The notes beneath the pieces were generated by a model. It saw only the letters and a list, made by a program, of their open reading frames with translations. It searched no databases and was not told where the DNA came from. This document shows, piece by piece, positions 22,741 through 33,451 of a stretch of 64,000 nucleotides of DNA. This stretch comes from Mesostigma viride (lineage: Eukaryota; Streptophyta; Mesostigmatophyceae; Mesostigmatales; Mesostigmataceae): assembly GCA_009746045.1 (NCBI GenBank), contig RPFO01002174.1, positions 1-64,000 on the forward strand, written 5' to 3'. Made by a program: the position numbers and the translations under genes. Every line of letters begins with the position of its first letter. Within the stretch, counting starts at the first letter, position 1.

Positions 22741-23357
22741 AGTTAACGTAAAGGATTTACGTTAGATGGATAGAGATTGTTACGCTCTTTCCAACGGCAC
22801 CTTGAACGCCTCATTTGGTTAAGGAACGTAAAAGTTATGACGTTTCCTAGGCTGTGCCGACAGTACCCGGCGCGCCACTGTGGGCGCGTACGGACACAGG
22901 ATGTACAAGTGTCACTTTGATAGTCCGCAGGACGTTGACAGGACTTGTACAGGACTTGATGGTCAATTGATAGGTAGGCGCGCTGTAGCGCGCCAGGACC
23001 TATGAGACAATTGATGCTGAGTAGTGTACGGATAGGTCCACAGGACTAGCCGTATGGACAATTGATAGATCTCCGCGCCAAAGGCGTGCCAGAGTCTGTG
23101 TAATCAATTGATTGACAGTTCAGCTGTGACAGTGCAGCTGAATACTTGGACGCGTCCCTAACAACCTATATGTGTGACTTGGTCGCACCGGGACGCTAGT
23201 TCTTGCGTGCACGTTCTCTTGGCACTGCGACCCTGTCGTCTGTGCTGCGTGCAGTCTTGGAAGTGACGTGACTTACGTCTGTGTTCCCTGTTATTAATAA
23301 AGGCAACATTCCTGCAAGAACCATGGCGGAATTCGTGGCATTCACTCTCATACAACT
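22741..23357 (+). repeat. LTR2 of copia A complex
   Basis: AGTTAACG...TACAACT, 617 bp. It differs from LTR1 and LTR3 at several shared sites and in its last ~25 bp, so it comes from a different copy. Confidence 0.85.
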
Positions 23358-24071
23358 GAAACCCTCATTAGCAAGCTTCCTCCAACCATCACACAGGCAC
23401 TGTGTCCTATGGTCAGGGGCATGGTTGCTTGGGTGGCAGGCATTTCCAGGCCAGACCTTATGGTCATAGCCAGTTTGCCTGATGACATGCTGATGGAGCT
23501 AGGGTCTGCCAAGGTGGCTGATCAGGTCAGGGCTTCATCTGGCATTCTGTTGTCTGCAGTGGATTTATCACAACCCATTTGCATGGAGCTGTATGTGGAT
23601 AGCTCAATGGACAGCAGGCAGGTCTCCAAGGTCAGGGGCAGGGCTGCAGGGCTCTTTGTGCTCAGACAGGAAGGCCTGGGGAGTTTGGTGAGCTGGTTTA
23701 GTCGCCTGCACAAACGGGTGGCTGTCAGCAGTGATGTGGCAGAATGCAGGGCTATTTGTGAAGGCATTCACACAAGCCTTTATCTGAAGGAGTTGCTTCA
23801 TCAGATGACTTCTAACACTCCTTGGCCACTTCAGGTTACCACTCTTCTCAAAACAGACTCCATGGGGATGGTGCAGTTTGTGCACAGGCAGATGGCCAGA
23901 AGTAGGGACTTGGATTATCTCCTTCTTAAGGAATTGTCCTCCTTGGCCAATATTGAGCATATCCCTGGGGTTGACAATCCTGCTGATGCTTTGACCAAGC
24001 TAGTGCAGAAGGCAGCAGTGCAATACAAGGTTCTTCAGTCTCTGATGGACCCATCTCAGCAAGCTGTCTAA
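23358..24071 (+). pseudogene. pol: Truncated second copy of copia A pol (RNase H end)
   Basis: Starts abruptly at the equivalent of 21077 and is almost identical to 21079-21790, through YVDSSMD, TDSMGMVQFVH and NPADALTKL to the stop. It lacks everything upstream. Confidence 0.85.
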
Positions 24072-25027
24072 GCTGGTGCCTGGTTATAGGGCATTGGAGA
24101 GCAGATTGTGTGGTAGTGTCAGCATTGTGACTGGCATAATACCTGTATTTTAGTCTGTACTAAGGCTCATGGACCATGGTACACTCACTCTGATTTTATT
24201 CAGGATACAGCCAGGTTTTGGCTGGGGTTCATGCTGTTGACTACACAAGGTTGACAGGTCCATTACAGACCATGTATTCTATTTTAAAAGAAATGTATAT
24301 TTGTACATACTTCTCACAATGGTCTGGGAACCTACATACTGGGGTTTATAGGGCGGGGTTCGATTCCCTGGTATTATGTTTCTATAAGCTGCATGGCCTG
24401 TTCAGGTGTTTGCCTGTTCAGGCTTCTCTAGTTCCCCAGGGCAGGATTTAATTGTTGCCTATGTGTTTCATTTTGTCATTTGTATGCTGTGGCAGTTTAC
24501 CATCTGGCAAGTAGACGGGCGCCGTAAGACGGGCGCCAATAGACCCCTGTTGAGAGAATGACAGGCAAACTATTGTAATACGCCTTACTTTGTCAAGTGG
24601 TATTTTAACTGTCATGGATTTATTGTACTTATATTGAATATGTACTGGGTTTTATGGGATTAGTATCTGGGATTAATGTAACTCACCGCCAGAAGGTCAT
24701 TGTACTGGAGGCTCTACCGAGGTGATGTGATTAATTCTTGGAGAAGACCTCATAGAATTAACCTGTATGTATTTAATTGTGTGTTTCTAATATCTGGTGG
24801 TACTCTGTAATGCCACTTCCATAGGTTTTTATCCATTTCTCATGGAATGGTTTTCCCTGCATGTGGCAGATCTGTTTCTTTTCCAGTTCCTTAAAAGAAA
24901 GGGCTGGGGAAATGGCAATGGCCATTAAAGACATCTGTTCAAGCTTCAAGCTGGAGTGAAGGACATTTCAAGCTACTTCAAGGGTCCCTGGCAGGGGATG
25001 TGATCCCTAAAGAAAAGAAGGGATTGG
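24072..25027 (+). promoter_or_regulatory. Second copy of copia A 3' UTR with T-arm mimic
   Basis: Near-duplicate of 21791-22740 with a few indels. The T-arm mimic at 24354-24370 and the purine tract before LTR3 are both kept. Confidence 0.7.
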
Positions 25028-25641
25028 AGTTAACGTAAAGGATTTACGTTAGATGGATAGAGATTGTTACGCTCTTTCCAACGGCACCTTGAACGCCTCA
25101 TTTGGTTAAGGAACGTAAAAGTTATGACGTTTCCTAGGCTGTGCCGACAGTACCCGGCGCGCCACTGTGGGCGCGTACGGACACAGGATGTACAAGTGTC
25201 ACTTTGATAGTCCGCAGGACGTTGACAGGACTTGTACAGGACTTGATGGTCAATTGATAGGTAGGCGCGCTGTAGCGCGCCAGGACCTATGAGACAATTG
25301 ATGCTGAGCAGCGTACGGATAGGTCCACAGGACTAGCCGTATGGACAATTGATAGATCTGCGCGCCAAAGGCGTGCCAGAGTCTGTGTAATCAATTGATT
25401 GACAGTTCAGCTGTGACAGTGCAGCTGAATACTTGGATGCGTCCCTAGCAACCTATATGTGTGACTTGGTAGCACCGGGACGCTAGTTCTTGCGTGCACG
25501 TTCTCTTGGCACTGCGACCCTGTCGCCTGTGCTGCGTGCAGTCTTGGAAGTGACGTGACTTACGTCTGTGTTCCTTATTCATAATAAAGGCAACATTCCT
25601 GCAAGAACCATGGCGGAATTCTGTGCAACCCTCTCACAACT
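25028..25641 (+). repeat. LTR3 of copia A complex
   Basis: AGTTAACG...CTCACAACT, 614 bp, followed by the target duplication GTATC. It is the true partner of LTR1. Confidence 0.85.
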
Positions 25642-25955
25642 GTATCAGGGGCCTGCCATTCTAGGTCAGAACTTCTTGTGCTTGCCAGGGGTGAGGATAT
25701 CCTCTGAGGAGCTAGCATTAGAAGGGCAGGGCCGCCTTCCCTTGCAGAGATATCGCTACTCCCAGGGTCTTAGTGTGGCTGTGAGGGCTGTGAGGGGTCA
25801 AGAAGCAGAGGGTCCTGATACCAAGGAGCCCATTGCTGGGGACCTGCTGATCCTCCCTACTACGTTTGACCCACGTGAGTTGGGTGTGCAGAGGTACCAG
25901 ATCCCAGGAACGAGTCCTGTACCTTGGCGCAAGCTAGTGGAGATGATGCAAAGCC
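25642..25955 (+). pseudogene. pol: Copia B pol segment 4: protease-like domain end to start of RT
   Basis: Continues segment 3 after copia A with YQGPAILGQNFLC (retropepsin C-terminal ILG motif), then a linker. It is cut at AAGCC by palindromic element 4. Confidence 0.75.
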
Positions 25956-26838
25956 AGTTAGGTTAAATAGTGCCGGAACCTTTTTGCCGTTGGGGCAAAT
26001 CGGGCCGGAACACTATTTTGCCCGGAATAACCACTTCCGAGCACCCAAGTTAATTCGGCCGAATTAACTTGGGTGCTCGGAAGTGGTTATTCCGGGCAAA
26101 ATAGTGTTCCGGCCCGATTTGCCCCAACGGCAAAAAGGTTCCGGCACTATTTAACCTAACTAAAACCTGGCCCCGTGGAGGGGGAGTGGAATAGACCTGG
26201 AGACAACCGCCTGGGCTACTGCACGCAAATGATATTGCGCCGGAACTGTCTCTGGCAGGTTTCGAACCCCTGACCTCCAAGGTGCACAGGTCTTAGTTAG
26301 GTTAAATAGTGCCGGAACCTTTTTGCCGTTGGGGCAAATCGGGCCGGAACACTATTTTGCCCGGAATAACCACTTCCGAGCACCCAAGTTAATTCGGCCG
26401 AATTAACTTGGGTGCTCGGAAGTGGTTATTCCGGGCAAAATAGTGTGACGGACCGATTTGCCTCAGTGGGCAAAAGGTTCCGGCACTATTTAACGTAACT
26501 AAAACCTGTGCAACTTGGAGGTCAGGGGTTCGAATCCTCACTGAGGCAGCTCCGGCGCATTTAGTGGTGCGTGCTCAGTGGCCTAGGCGGATGTCTCGGG
26601 CTCTTCGTCCCCCCTCCACGAGGCCAGGTTTTAGTTACGTTATATAGTGCCGGAACCTTTTGCCCACTGAGGCAAATCGGTCCGTCACACTATTTTGCCC
26701 GGAATAACCACTTCCGAGCACCCAAGTTAATTCGGCCGAATTAACTTGGGTGCTCGGAAGTGGTTATTCCGGGCAAAATAGTGTGACGGACCGATTTGCC
26801 TCAGTGGGCAAAAGGTTCCGGCACTATTTAACGTAACT
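25956..26838. mobile_element. Palindromic element 4 (AGTT...AACT, TSD AAGCC)
   Basis: Flanked by AAGCC at 25951-25955 and 26839-26843 in copia B pol. It has three palindromes and two different spacers. The left palindrome differs in the GGCAAA region from the array at 15.8-17.8 kb; the right ones are close to that array. The B-box GGTTCGAATCC occurs near 26527-26537 on the plus strand, and a second spacer carries it on the minus strand. GCCTCAG (26460-26466) and CTGAGGC (26541-26547) can pair around it. Confidence 0.8.
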
Positions 26839-27100
26839 AAGCCCCAAGATGGCTAAGGCATGGACTCTTGGCTTTGTTGCTTCTGGGCATGAGTGGATAG
26901 TTGCCAACTGTGCAGAGCCTGTGGATGCCCTCCCAGAGGATCACCAGCTGCTCAGGTTGATGTTTGTCCTCAAGCTCAAGGAGGTGGATGGCGTGCAGGT
27001 GCCACATGTTAGACCAGTTGTGACTGAGTACCATGGCACTGGACAGTTAGCAGATGAGGAGCTTTACACACCAGGGATGCTGCATGATACATGGAGGATT
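26839..27100 (+). pseudogene. pol: Copia B pol segment 5: RT fingers
   Basis: Encodes LMFVLKLKEVDGVQVPHVRP and ELYTPGMLHDTWRI, equal to the RT start in copia A and C. The frame is cut at GGATT by the second PAT-like element. Confidence 0.75.
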
Positions 27101-29066
27101 CATGTCCCACGTAGCTCCCACAAAAACCAGCATCTTCATTAAAACAATAAGTGGAAGCATACATGTGACACTAATTGACATGCCCGGAGGCACGCCGTTC
27201 AAGGCCCTTCATGAAGTACGTTGCCCTAGAGGCAACCAAGACAAGGGTGGGTGGGTGGGGAGCAAAGAAAGAGGCCGACAAAACCAGCCAGAGCGGCTTT
27301 TAGTCGCAAAACCTCCCTTATCCCTAGCTAACTGACGTCATTAAACCCTTATGTTTAGTGGATGCTAGTAAGACGCTAACCGTACAGACCGGGGGTAGAA
27401 TATCCCGAATCTGCACGGCTAGTATTAAATAATGCGTAGGTTGTTCTTTTCAGGGGCACTGCACCTCACGCCCCGTTCCGCCCGGGTATAATCAACCCAA
27501 GCGCGGAACGCACATTTTATTTAATTCATTTTTCAACCATGCACTATATTGCATCTACTAATCACAAAAGCTCTAGCCAAACAGCTACGAGTAAACACTG
27601 CGACCTATAAGCCGCTCATCCAGCGGCCTCTTGTTCCCGCATTCACGTATAGAAGAAACTCCGTTCAAAGAACCCCGATTCATGTCCCACGTAGCTCCCA
27701 CAAAAACCAGCATCTTCATTAAAACAATAAGTGGAAGCATACATGTGACACTAATTGACATGCCCGGAGGCACGCCGTTCAAGGCCCTTCATGAAGTACG
27801 TTGCCCAATCACCCCCGCCCTGGCTTTCCCTTGAAGCCGCACTCCACCTTGCTCGTTGTCACAAGTGACCGCCCTGCCGCAAAACGGGAGCCCCCCCACA
27901 TCGGGAGGCGTGTGCCCGGCGGCTGTGGATGCATGGCCAGGCCCAAAAAGGCCCAGCGCATTTGCACTGCGATTGCGCACGGCCAGCCTATCATGACCCC
28001 TCTCGGGGCCCCGAGTCGGTACCGCTATGGCCGTCTCCCCATAGACCCGGGGTGCTTCGAGAAAAAACGTGGACCTAGCCCAGGCCCCGCCAGCCCGGAT
28101 GCCCGAGGCCACAGCCCCAGGCACCTGGCTGAACGAGAGTCCGTTCAGCCAAGACCGCATTCCCCCCGAGGTTTCTATGCGTGGGGAAAAAATTTCTAGC
28201 TTAGACGCTTTTCCCATCGCCGTCCCCAGCCCCAACCACCCCCCCTCGGCGGAAGGCAATTGCAAAGTTTGCTGGCCAGCAGCAATTTCCGAAGAAAAAG
28301 CCGCAGGCCGCGGACCGAGACACGGGTCGCCAGTGCCAGCCATCCGGCTCCAACCCGGGGTGCAAGCATCCCCAGGTACGGAGCACCAGCTCGCGCACTG
28401 GGCCGACCAAGCGACAGTTGAGCACCTGTCACGGCATCCGGCCCACCAAAGACCCCAAGCTGGGGAAAAGGTGCGGACCGGAGGTAATCTTTTTCTTTTC
28501 TTTTAGTTAACCGGGCGAGGAACTACGCCTGGCCGCCGGGTTAACAACTGGAAGTCTCACCACTGGCCAAGTGGCCAGTGCAACCAGTGCTTTTGGGATT
28601 TTGCTCCGCAGCACCCATAGCTGCGGCTGCCGCCGCAACGACAACGAGCAAAGAAAGAGGCCGACAAAACCAGCCAGAGCGGCTTTTAGTCGCAAAACCT
28701 CCCTTATCCCTAGCTAACTGACGTCATTAAACCCTTATGTTTAGTGGATGCTAGTAAGACGCTAACCGTACAGACCGGGGGTAGAATATCCCGAATCTGC
28801 ACGGCTAGTATTAAATAATGCGTAGGTTGTTCTTTTCAGGGGCACTGCACCTCACGCCCCGTTCCGCCCGGGTATAATCAACCCAAGCGCGGAACGCACA
28901 TTTTATTTAATTCATTTTTCAACCATGCACTATATTGCATCTACTAATCACAAAAGCTCTAGCCAAACAGCTACGAGTAAACACTGCGACCTATAAGCCG
29001 CTCATCCAGCGGCCTCTTGTTCCCGCATTCACGTATAGAAGAAACTCCGTTCAAAGAACCCCGATT
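27101..29066 (+). mobile_element. PAT/DIRS-like non-autonomous element 2
   Basis: Almost identical to the copy at 9357-11318, with the same A1-B1-A2-B2 order and a ~835-bp core. The frame of copia B RT (WRI then LLSIY) is restored exactly by removing it, with no TSD beyond a shared ATT. Two near-identical copies in one host element point to recent activity. Confidence 0.8.
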
Positions 29067-29183
29067 TTGTTGAGCATTTACTTGTCTTTTCTGCAGAAGG
29101 GGATACCCTATTATAGCTCTGTATTGGTAGATTTCAAGAGGGCTTTTCTTAAGGGTGATCAGCAGGAAGCACAGGATACTTGG
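29067..29183 (+). pseudogene. pol: Copia B pol segment 6: RT first catalytic Asp
   Basis: Encodes YYSSVLVDFKRAFLKGD and EAQDTW; the Asp of LVDFKRAF is the first RT catalytic residue. The frame ends at the following insert. Confidence 0.75.
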
Positions 29184-30187
29184 CGCGCACAATACCACCT
29201 TGGTCATAATGGCTTCGCGTTCCCCATCCGAAAGTACTAATCCCGTCTCCGCTTCCATGGCCGTGATCTCCAGTTCGATTCTGCCCCTCCTCTTCGCGGT
29301 GACAATCATGAAGTTGGTGCGAGCTTTCTCCACGAGCTTCTCGCGGCCGGCGAGCAATATCTGGAACGCGGGAAGGGGCAACGGAGACCAACACGACGTG
29401 GACAGGACGTCTCAGAGATATGCGATGAAGGCCTGAGATGCATTGAAGGCCTGCCCTCCAAAACGATGCTTGCCTTACAAGGTCGGTTATGCTGCACACG
29501 GTTGCAAACTACATTCAAAATTGGCGGCGAGCTTAATTTACAAAATACATCCTAACTCGAACCCACAGTTGGAAATTGGCTCGTTATGCCACTACGTGCT
29601 CCGTCATGCTCCATGCTACGACAGCTACGTTCTGTTGCAATATTTTACCTTGGCACGAGCGTCGTCCTTGCCCTGAAGCCCTTGGCGGGCAACGAGCGTG
29701 TTCATCACCTGGCTAAACTCGGCCCTCATACCTACGAGCTCATTTCCCAGGTTACTGACCGCCCGCGACAGATCTGCTACCGTGTGCTCAAGCGTGGGCG
29801 CCTGCCCGTTCTCAGAAGCTGCTGGGGCACGACCAGCGTCCTGCCAGCGGGAATCCAGCATTTCATATCGCCTTGTCTTTTTGGCGGGCGGAGCGGCGGA
29901 GCGGGACCCTACTGGTCCGACCTCCCCGTGCGGCGTACCATTGTTCTTGCTAGACATGGCGGACAGCCACCAGGAGCAAGGGACAAGCCTTTGGCACACA
30001 CGGCAAGCCAGCAGGACAAGATGTAGAGCCAGCGGAAGCACCGGACAGGCGCGCGAAAATCAAACGCGAGCAGTTACGCGCAAATGGACGATGAGGACCG
30101 ATGCAGCAGTGCTTCCCAAGCCCCTTCATGGCGAATTTGACATTTACCGGTAAAGCGGGTATGTATTAATTTGACATTTCGCTGTGG
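29184..30187 (-). mobile_element. Unidentified ~1 kb insert in copia B
   Basis: Copia B is collinear with copia A and C on both sides, so this is foreign DNA. I find neither a clear TIR nor a TSD. On the minus strand, 29957 down to 29649 is a 103-codon open exon starting MSSKNNGTPHGEVG, with a coiled-coil-like stretch (LSRAVSNLGNELVGM). It ends at AAG|GTAAAA. A second open stretch (about 29400 to 29200) holds LAGREKLVEKARTNFM and ITAMEAETGLVLSDGERE. These look like real coding exons but I do not recognise the protein. At 30174-30199 CATTTCGCTGT is repeated directly. Confidence 0.5.
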
Positions 30188-30972
30188 CCATTTCGCTGTT
30201 AAGGTGCCTGCAGTGTGGAGGGCAGAGCTGAAGACGAGGTATCTGAGGATTCTCAAAGGCGTGGAAGGCCTTAGATCGAGTCCCATCATCTGGAGCAAGA
30301 GCTTGGAGAAGTACCTCAGGTCTGTCTGTGGTCTCTCAGTCTCTCCAGTTGATCCTTGTCTGTTTCAGGGTAGCTATGAGGGGCTGCCAGCGTTTGCCTC
30401 CCTGCATGGTGATGATCTGCATCTCCTGGGCCATCCCACTTGGCAAGAGTTGACTCTGGCCAGGATCCAGAAACGGTTTGAACTGGGTAAGATCCAGTAC
30501 ATGGTTGAGAATGAGCCCATGGTGTTTTGTGGAATGCAGGCGACCTTGATCCAACAACAGGGTACATGGTCCATCAAGCTGGAGGGTGGTAAGGATTATC
30601 CCTGCAGCAGATCATAGATGCCTTGCAGGAGCCCATCACCCAGGCCAGATGTGCAACAATACGAGGTATGTTGGCATGGCTGGCCAGCATTTGTGCTCCT
30701 GACCTGTTGGTACTGAGTCGGTTGACCGATTCCCAACTGGTTGAGGTGGGTGCTGAGAGAGTGGTAGAGGCTGTTCGCATGTCTCCCCCTCTCATGCTGG
30801 GTCCTTTGGATTTGTACAGGCCTTTTGACATGATGCTCTATGTGGACAGTTCTATGGATAGTAGGAAGGTCACAGAGGTCAGGGGCCGTGCAGCAGCATT
30901 AATATCCCTGGTGCAAGAACAGTCCTCTCTGGTCTGCTGGTACAGTCGGTTGCAAAACAGGGTAACTCCCAG
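30188..30972 (+). pseudogene. pol: Copia B pol segment 7: RT catalytic core and RNase H start
   Basis: Contains KVPAVWRAELKTRYLRILK, VEGLRSSPIIW, FASLHGDDLHLL (catalytic DD preceded by HG) and the RNase H start YVDSSMDSRKVTEVRGRAAA. One frameshift is near 30605. It is cut at CCCAG by copia C. Confidence 0.75.
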
Positions 30973-31606
30973 AGTTAATATTGCCTGGCAAGCAATATTA
31001 TTCTACTAAGCTACTTGGCTTGTAGAGATTCTACTTCCGGTTACTACAATCCAGAAACGGGTTCATTCTGATGAGTATTGCTCGAGATAGTAGTATGAGC
31101 AAGATACTGTTCTACTACATTCTACTTGGATTCGGTGATTCTACGGTGGTTCTTCAAGTGACGCGTGGCATACGACGTCTTGTCACAGTGTACGATAGGA
31201 CATTTAGTCTCCGACACTGCGGTCTATTCAATGCTATTGATTAGACGTAACAAATAGTGACAGGACTTGTGCGACAGGACACTGATGTGACTATTTATGG
31301 ATAACGAGTCGAGATCTGCTGGTCCAGAGTGAAGGACAGCAATATTGTGAGATGATCTGTCCTATCAGTCATCTGGATGTGACTGCGTCACAATTAGTAT
31401 ATAACGAGCAGGACGCTGCCACTTGGTAGCACCACTTTCCCTGCACCTGTGTCCTCGCACCTTCGGCGACGGTTCTCACGTGCCTCGTGCGTTCTGTGCT
31501 GGTAGCCATAACCAGCAACGTAAACCTATTGATTAATATAACTACTTCCTCTGTAGATATTAATCAGTGCAGGCTGAACCACAGTTCAGCCACAGTTTCA
31601 TTAACT
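30973..31606 (+). repeat. 5' LTR of copia C
   Basis: Begins AGTTAATATTGCC and ends TTCATTAACT, 634 bp. The ends form a short inverted repeat AGTTAAT/ATTAACT. Confidence 0.9.
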
Positions 31607-31687
31607 CGAATTACAAGCGAGTTCGTAATCTACTGATTACGGCATTGATTTCTGGTGTCGGCAATTTTTACGGTGTTTTTCCATTAT

Positions 31688-32251
31688 ATGGGAAACACGC
31701 GTGAATATCGTGAGCCATCTCCCGAGCGTGCGTCGGCTCCATCGTCTTCAGGCTTTAATTTCAACGTTCAACGTACGGCGTCAACTGCTGCGCTGCATTC
31801 GCGTGCTGTTCAACCTTCGCTGTCTCAAGCGCTCGTCAGCCGGCCGCCAGTTTCTAACGATCTGCATCAGTTCGTCGACGACCTTACTCAAGATTTGGAA
31901 ATCCTGTCGGAAAATTCCCATATTTTCCGAAGGCTTGCAGCGTCGGGATCAGACGAGCAAGCTCAAGTAATTTCGGCGCTTCGCACCTACGGCTTGGGTG
32001 TTCTGGCGTTGGCGACAGCGTGGTCTGGAATTTCGGCGACTCTTCCGACTGTCGCAGTTCCGGTTAGCAACAACGGGTGGGCGTCGTCAGTCAACGGTAT
32101 CATAAACGTCGCTGCTTCGATTCAGCGGCAATCAAACGCTGAGGAGCCAGGTGAAAACAGCGAGGGGCTTCCTGATTTATATCCGAGTATTGTGCAGCAG
32201 ATTTTGGATAACGTATTGCAGTTTCCGCGCGACGATATGCGGCTGGATTAA
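31688..32251 (+). CDS. Copia C upstream ORF (ORF0), unknown function
   Basis: A 187-codon ORF from ATG 31688, 82 bp after the LTR. It has a Ser/Pro-rich N-terminus, then predicted helices (DDLTQDLEILSENSHIFRRL) and a final acidic stretch. No domain is recognised. Because copia C is young and its other frames are open, this ORF is probably expressed. The same position is occupied in copia A and B. Confidence 0.6.
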   Translation: MGNTREYREPSPERASAPSSSGFNFNVQRTASTAALHSRAVQPSLSQALVSRPPVSNDLHQFVDDLTQDLEILSENSHIFRRLAASGSDEQAQVISALRTYGLGVLALATAWSGISATLPTVAVPVSNNGWASSVNGIINVAASIQRQSNAEEPGENSEGLPDLYPSIVQQILDNVLQFPRDDMRLD

Positions 32252-32402
32252 ATTTTCTGTTATAATTAACAGAGAATTAATTCAGGAAAATTTTTTTTCG
32301 TGGTTCCAGAGCTTAAGGGATTAATTTATTAATTCCCCAGCAGTATTCTTTCTTCAGCATCGGCATCGGCATCGACAGTTGTCATCGGCATTCGCAGCGA
32401 CC

Positions 32403-33451
32403 ATGCAGGGTTTGGAAGACGGCGAGATACGCGGCGAACAAATGCTGCGGGGTCAGAATTTTAATCAGAATTTTAATCGCCCAGCAGCAGCAGAGCAGCC
32501 CCGCAGAGCCAAGGCCCAGGAGGGCTTTGCTATTCTTAACCAGCTTCCCAGTCTCAAGGAGCACTGGACTGTTAAGGATAAGGATATTACCATTAGGCAC
32601 CTTAAGGGATATAAGGGCTTATATAATGGTAACAATCCTCTGCAGGTGCTGTGTATGTCACAGTACCTTCTTAAGTGTCCCAAGAGGGTGCAGAAGTATG
32701 TAAATGACAAGTTTGAGGATGGAGATTCCTGGGAGGTTTTTATAGCTGAGTTTGAGGTGTTCCTAGATGATAAGAGGGCTAGTGATGGCTCCTTTTGGAA
32801 GAAGGAGTACATTGATTTCAAGGCTGAGGGTCTGATTCTGCAGGCATTTGAGGATTTTCAGGAGCTCAGGCACAATTGTGCTGGCAAGGGGTATGTAGTG
32901 TCAGATGAGATTGCCATGGATGATTTCCTAGGTAGCCTGGGATTGGATGAGGTCACCTTGGATAACCTGCAGGTGCACATGCGTACATGCACCACCTGGG
33001 CTGCTATGGTGGCCAAGATCAAGGATTATTTCAGGGGCAAGTATGTGGGAGGCAAGAAGGAGGCAGACAAGGCCAGGGAGAAGCAGAAGGAGAAGGATAA
33101 GGTGGATATGGCAGCTGCAGCAGGGGGCAGTGTTCCCAAGGTCAAGGGCAACCAATGGGGGGGCAGCCCTCCAACGGTTATGGTCCACCAAGGTCAGGGC
33201 CTTCCAAGCGGGGGGGCTTCCAGGCCAAGGGCTTCAGTGGCTTCAAGCGTCGTGGAGGTCCTTCCCAGGAGCAGCCAGCGGCTCAGCGTCCCAGATTTGA
33301 TTTCAACAGGGTGGGGTCCCAGCGGGGACCACCTGGGGTGGGGACACCTCGTATCACATGTTATTTCTGTCACCAGCAGGGCCACATCCGTAAGGACTGC
33401 CCTAGCTGGCGTAAGCAAAGGGGCCAAGGTGGGTATAACAACCCAACCTGA
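32403..33451 (+). CDS. gag: Copia C gag polyprotein with frame change at a G7 run
   Basis: Starts at ATG 32403. The capsid part includes WTVKDKDITIRHLKGYKGLY and DDFLGSLGLDEVTLDN, which is conserved in A and B. In the linker, the seven-G run after CAAT near 33155-33162 marks a switch to the next frame. That frame carries GFSGFKRRGG and the knuckle CYFCHQQGHIRKDC (CX2CX4HX4C) and ends at TGA 33449-33451. In the gag frame the run reads G GGG GGC, the shape of a -1 slippery heptamer; a lost G is the simpler alternative. The protein packages RNA into virus-like particles in this family. Confidence 0.75.

Larger units (their letters stand above)
12975..25641 (+). mobile_element. Copia A complex: three LTRs within one target duplication (GTATC)
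   Basis: GTATC lies on both sides (12970-12974 and 25642-25646). Inside are LTR1, a full internal region, LTR2, a truncated second internal region and LTR3. LTR1 and LTR3 share variants that LTR2 lacks, so they look like the original pair. LTR2 belongs to a sister copy that inserted into the first and was then fused to it by deletion or recombination. The pol genes carry several frameshifts, so the complex is not autonomous. Confidence 0.8.
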
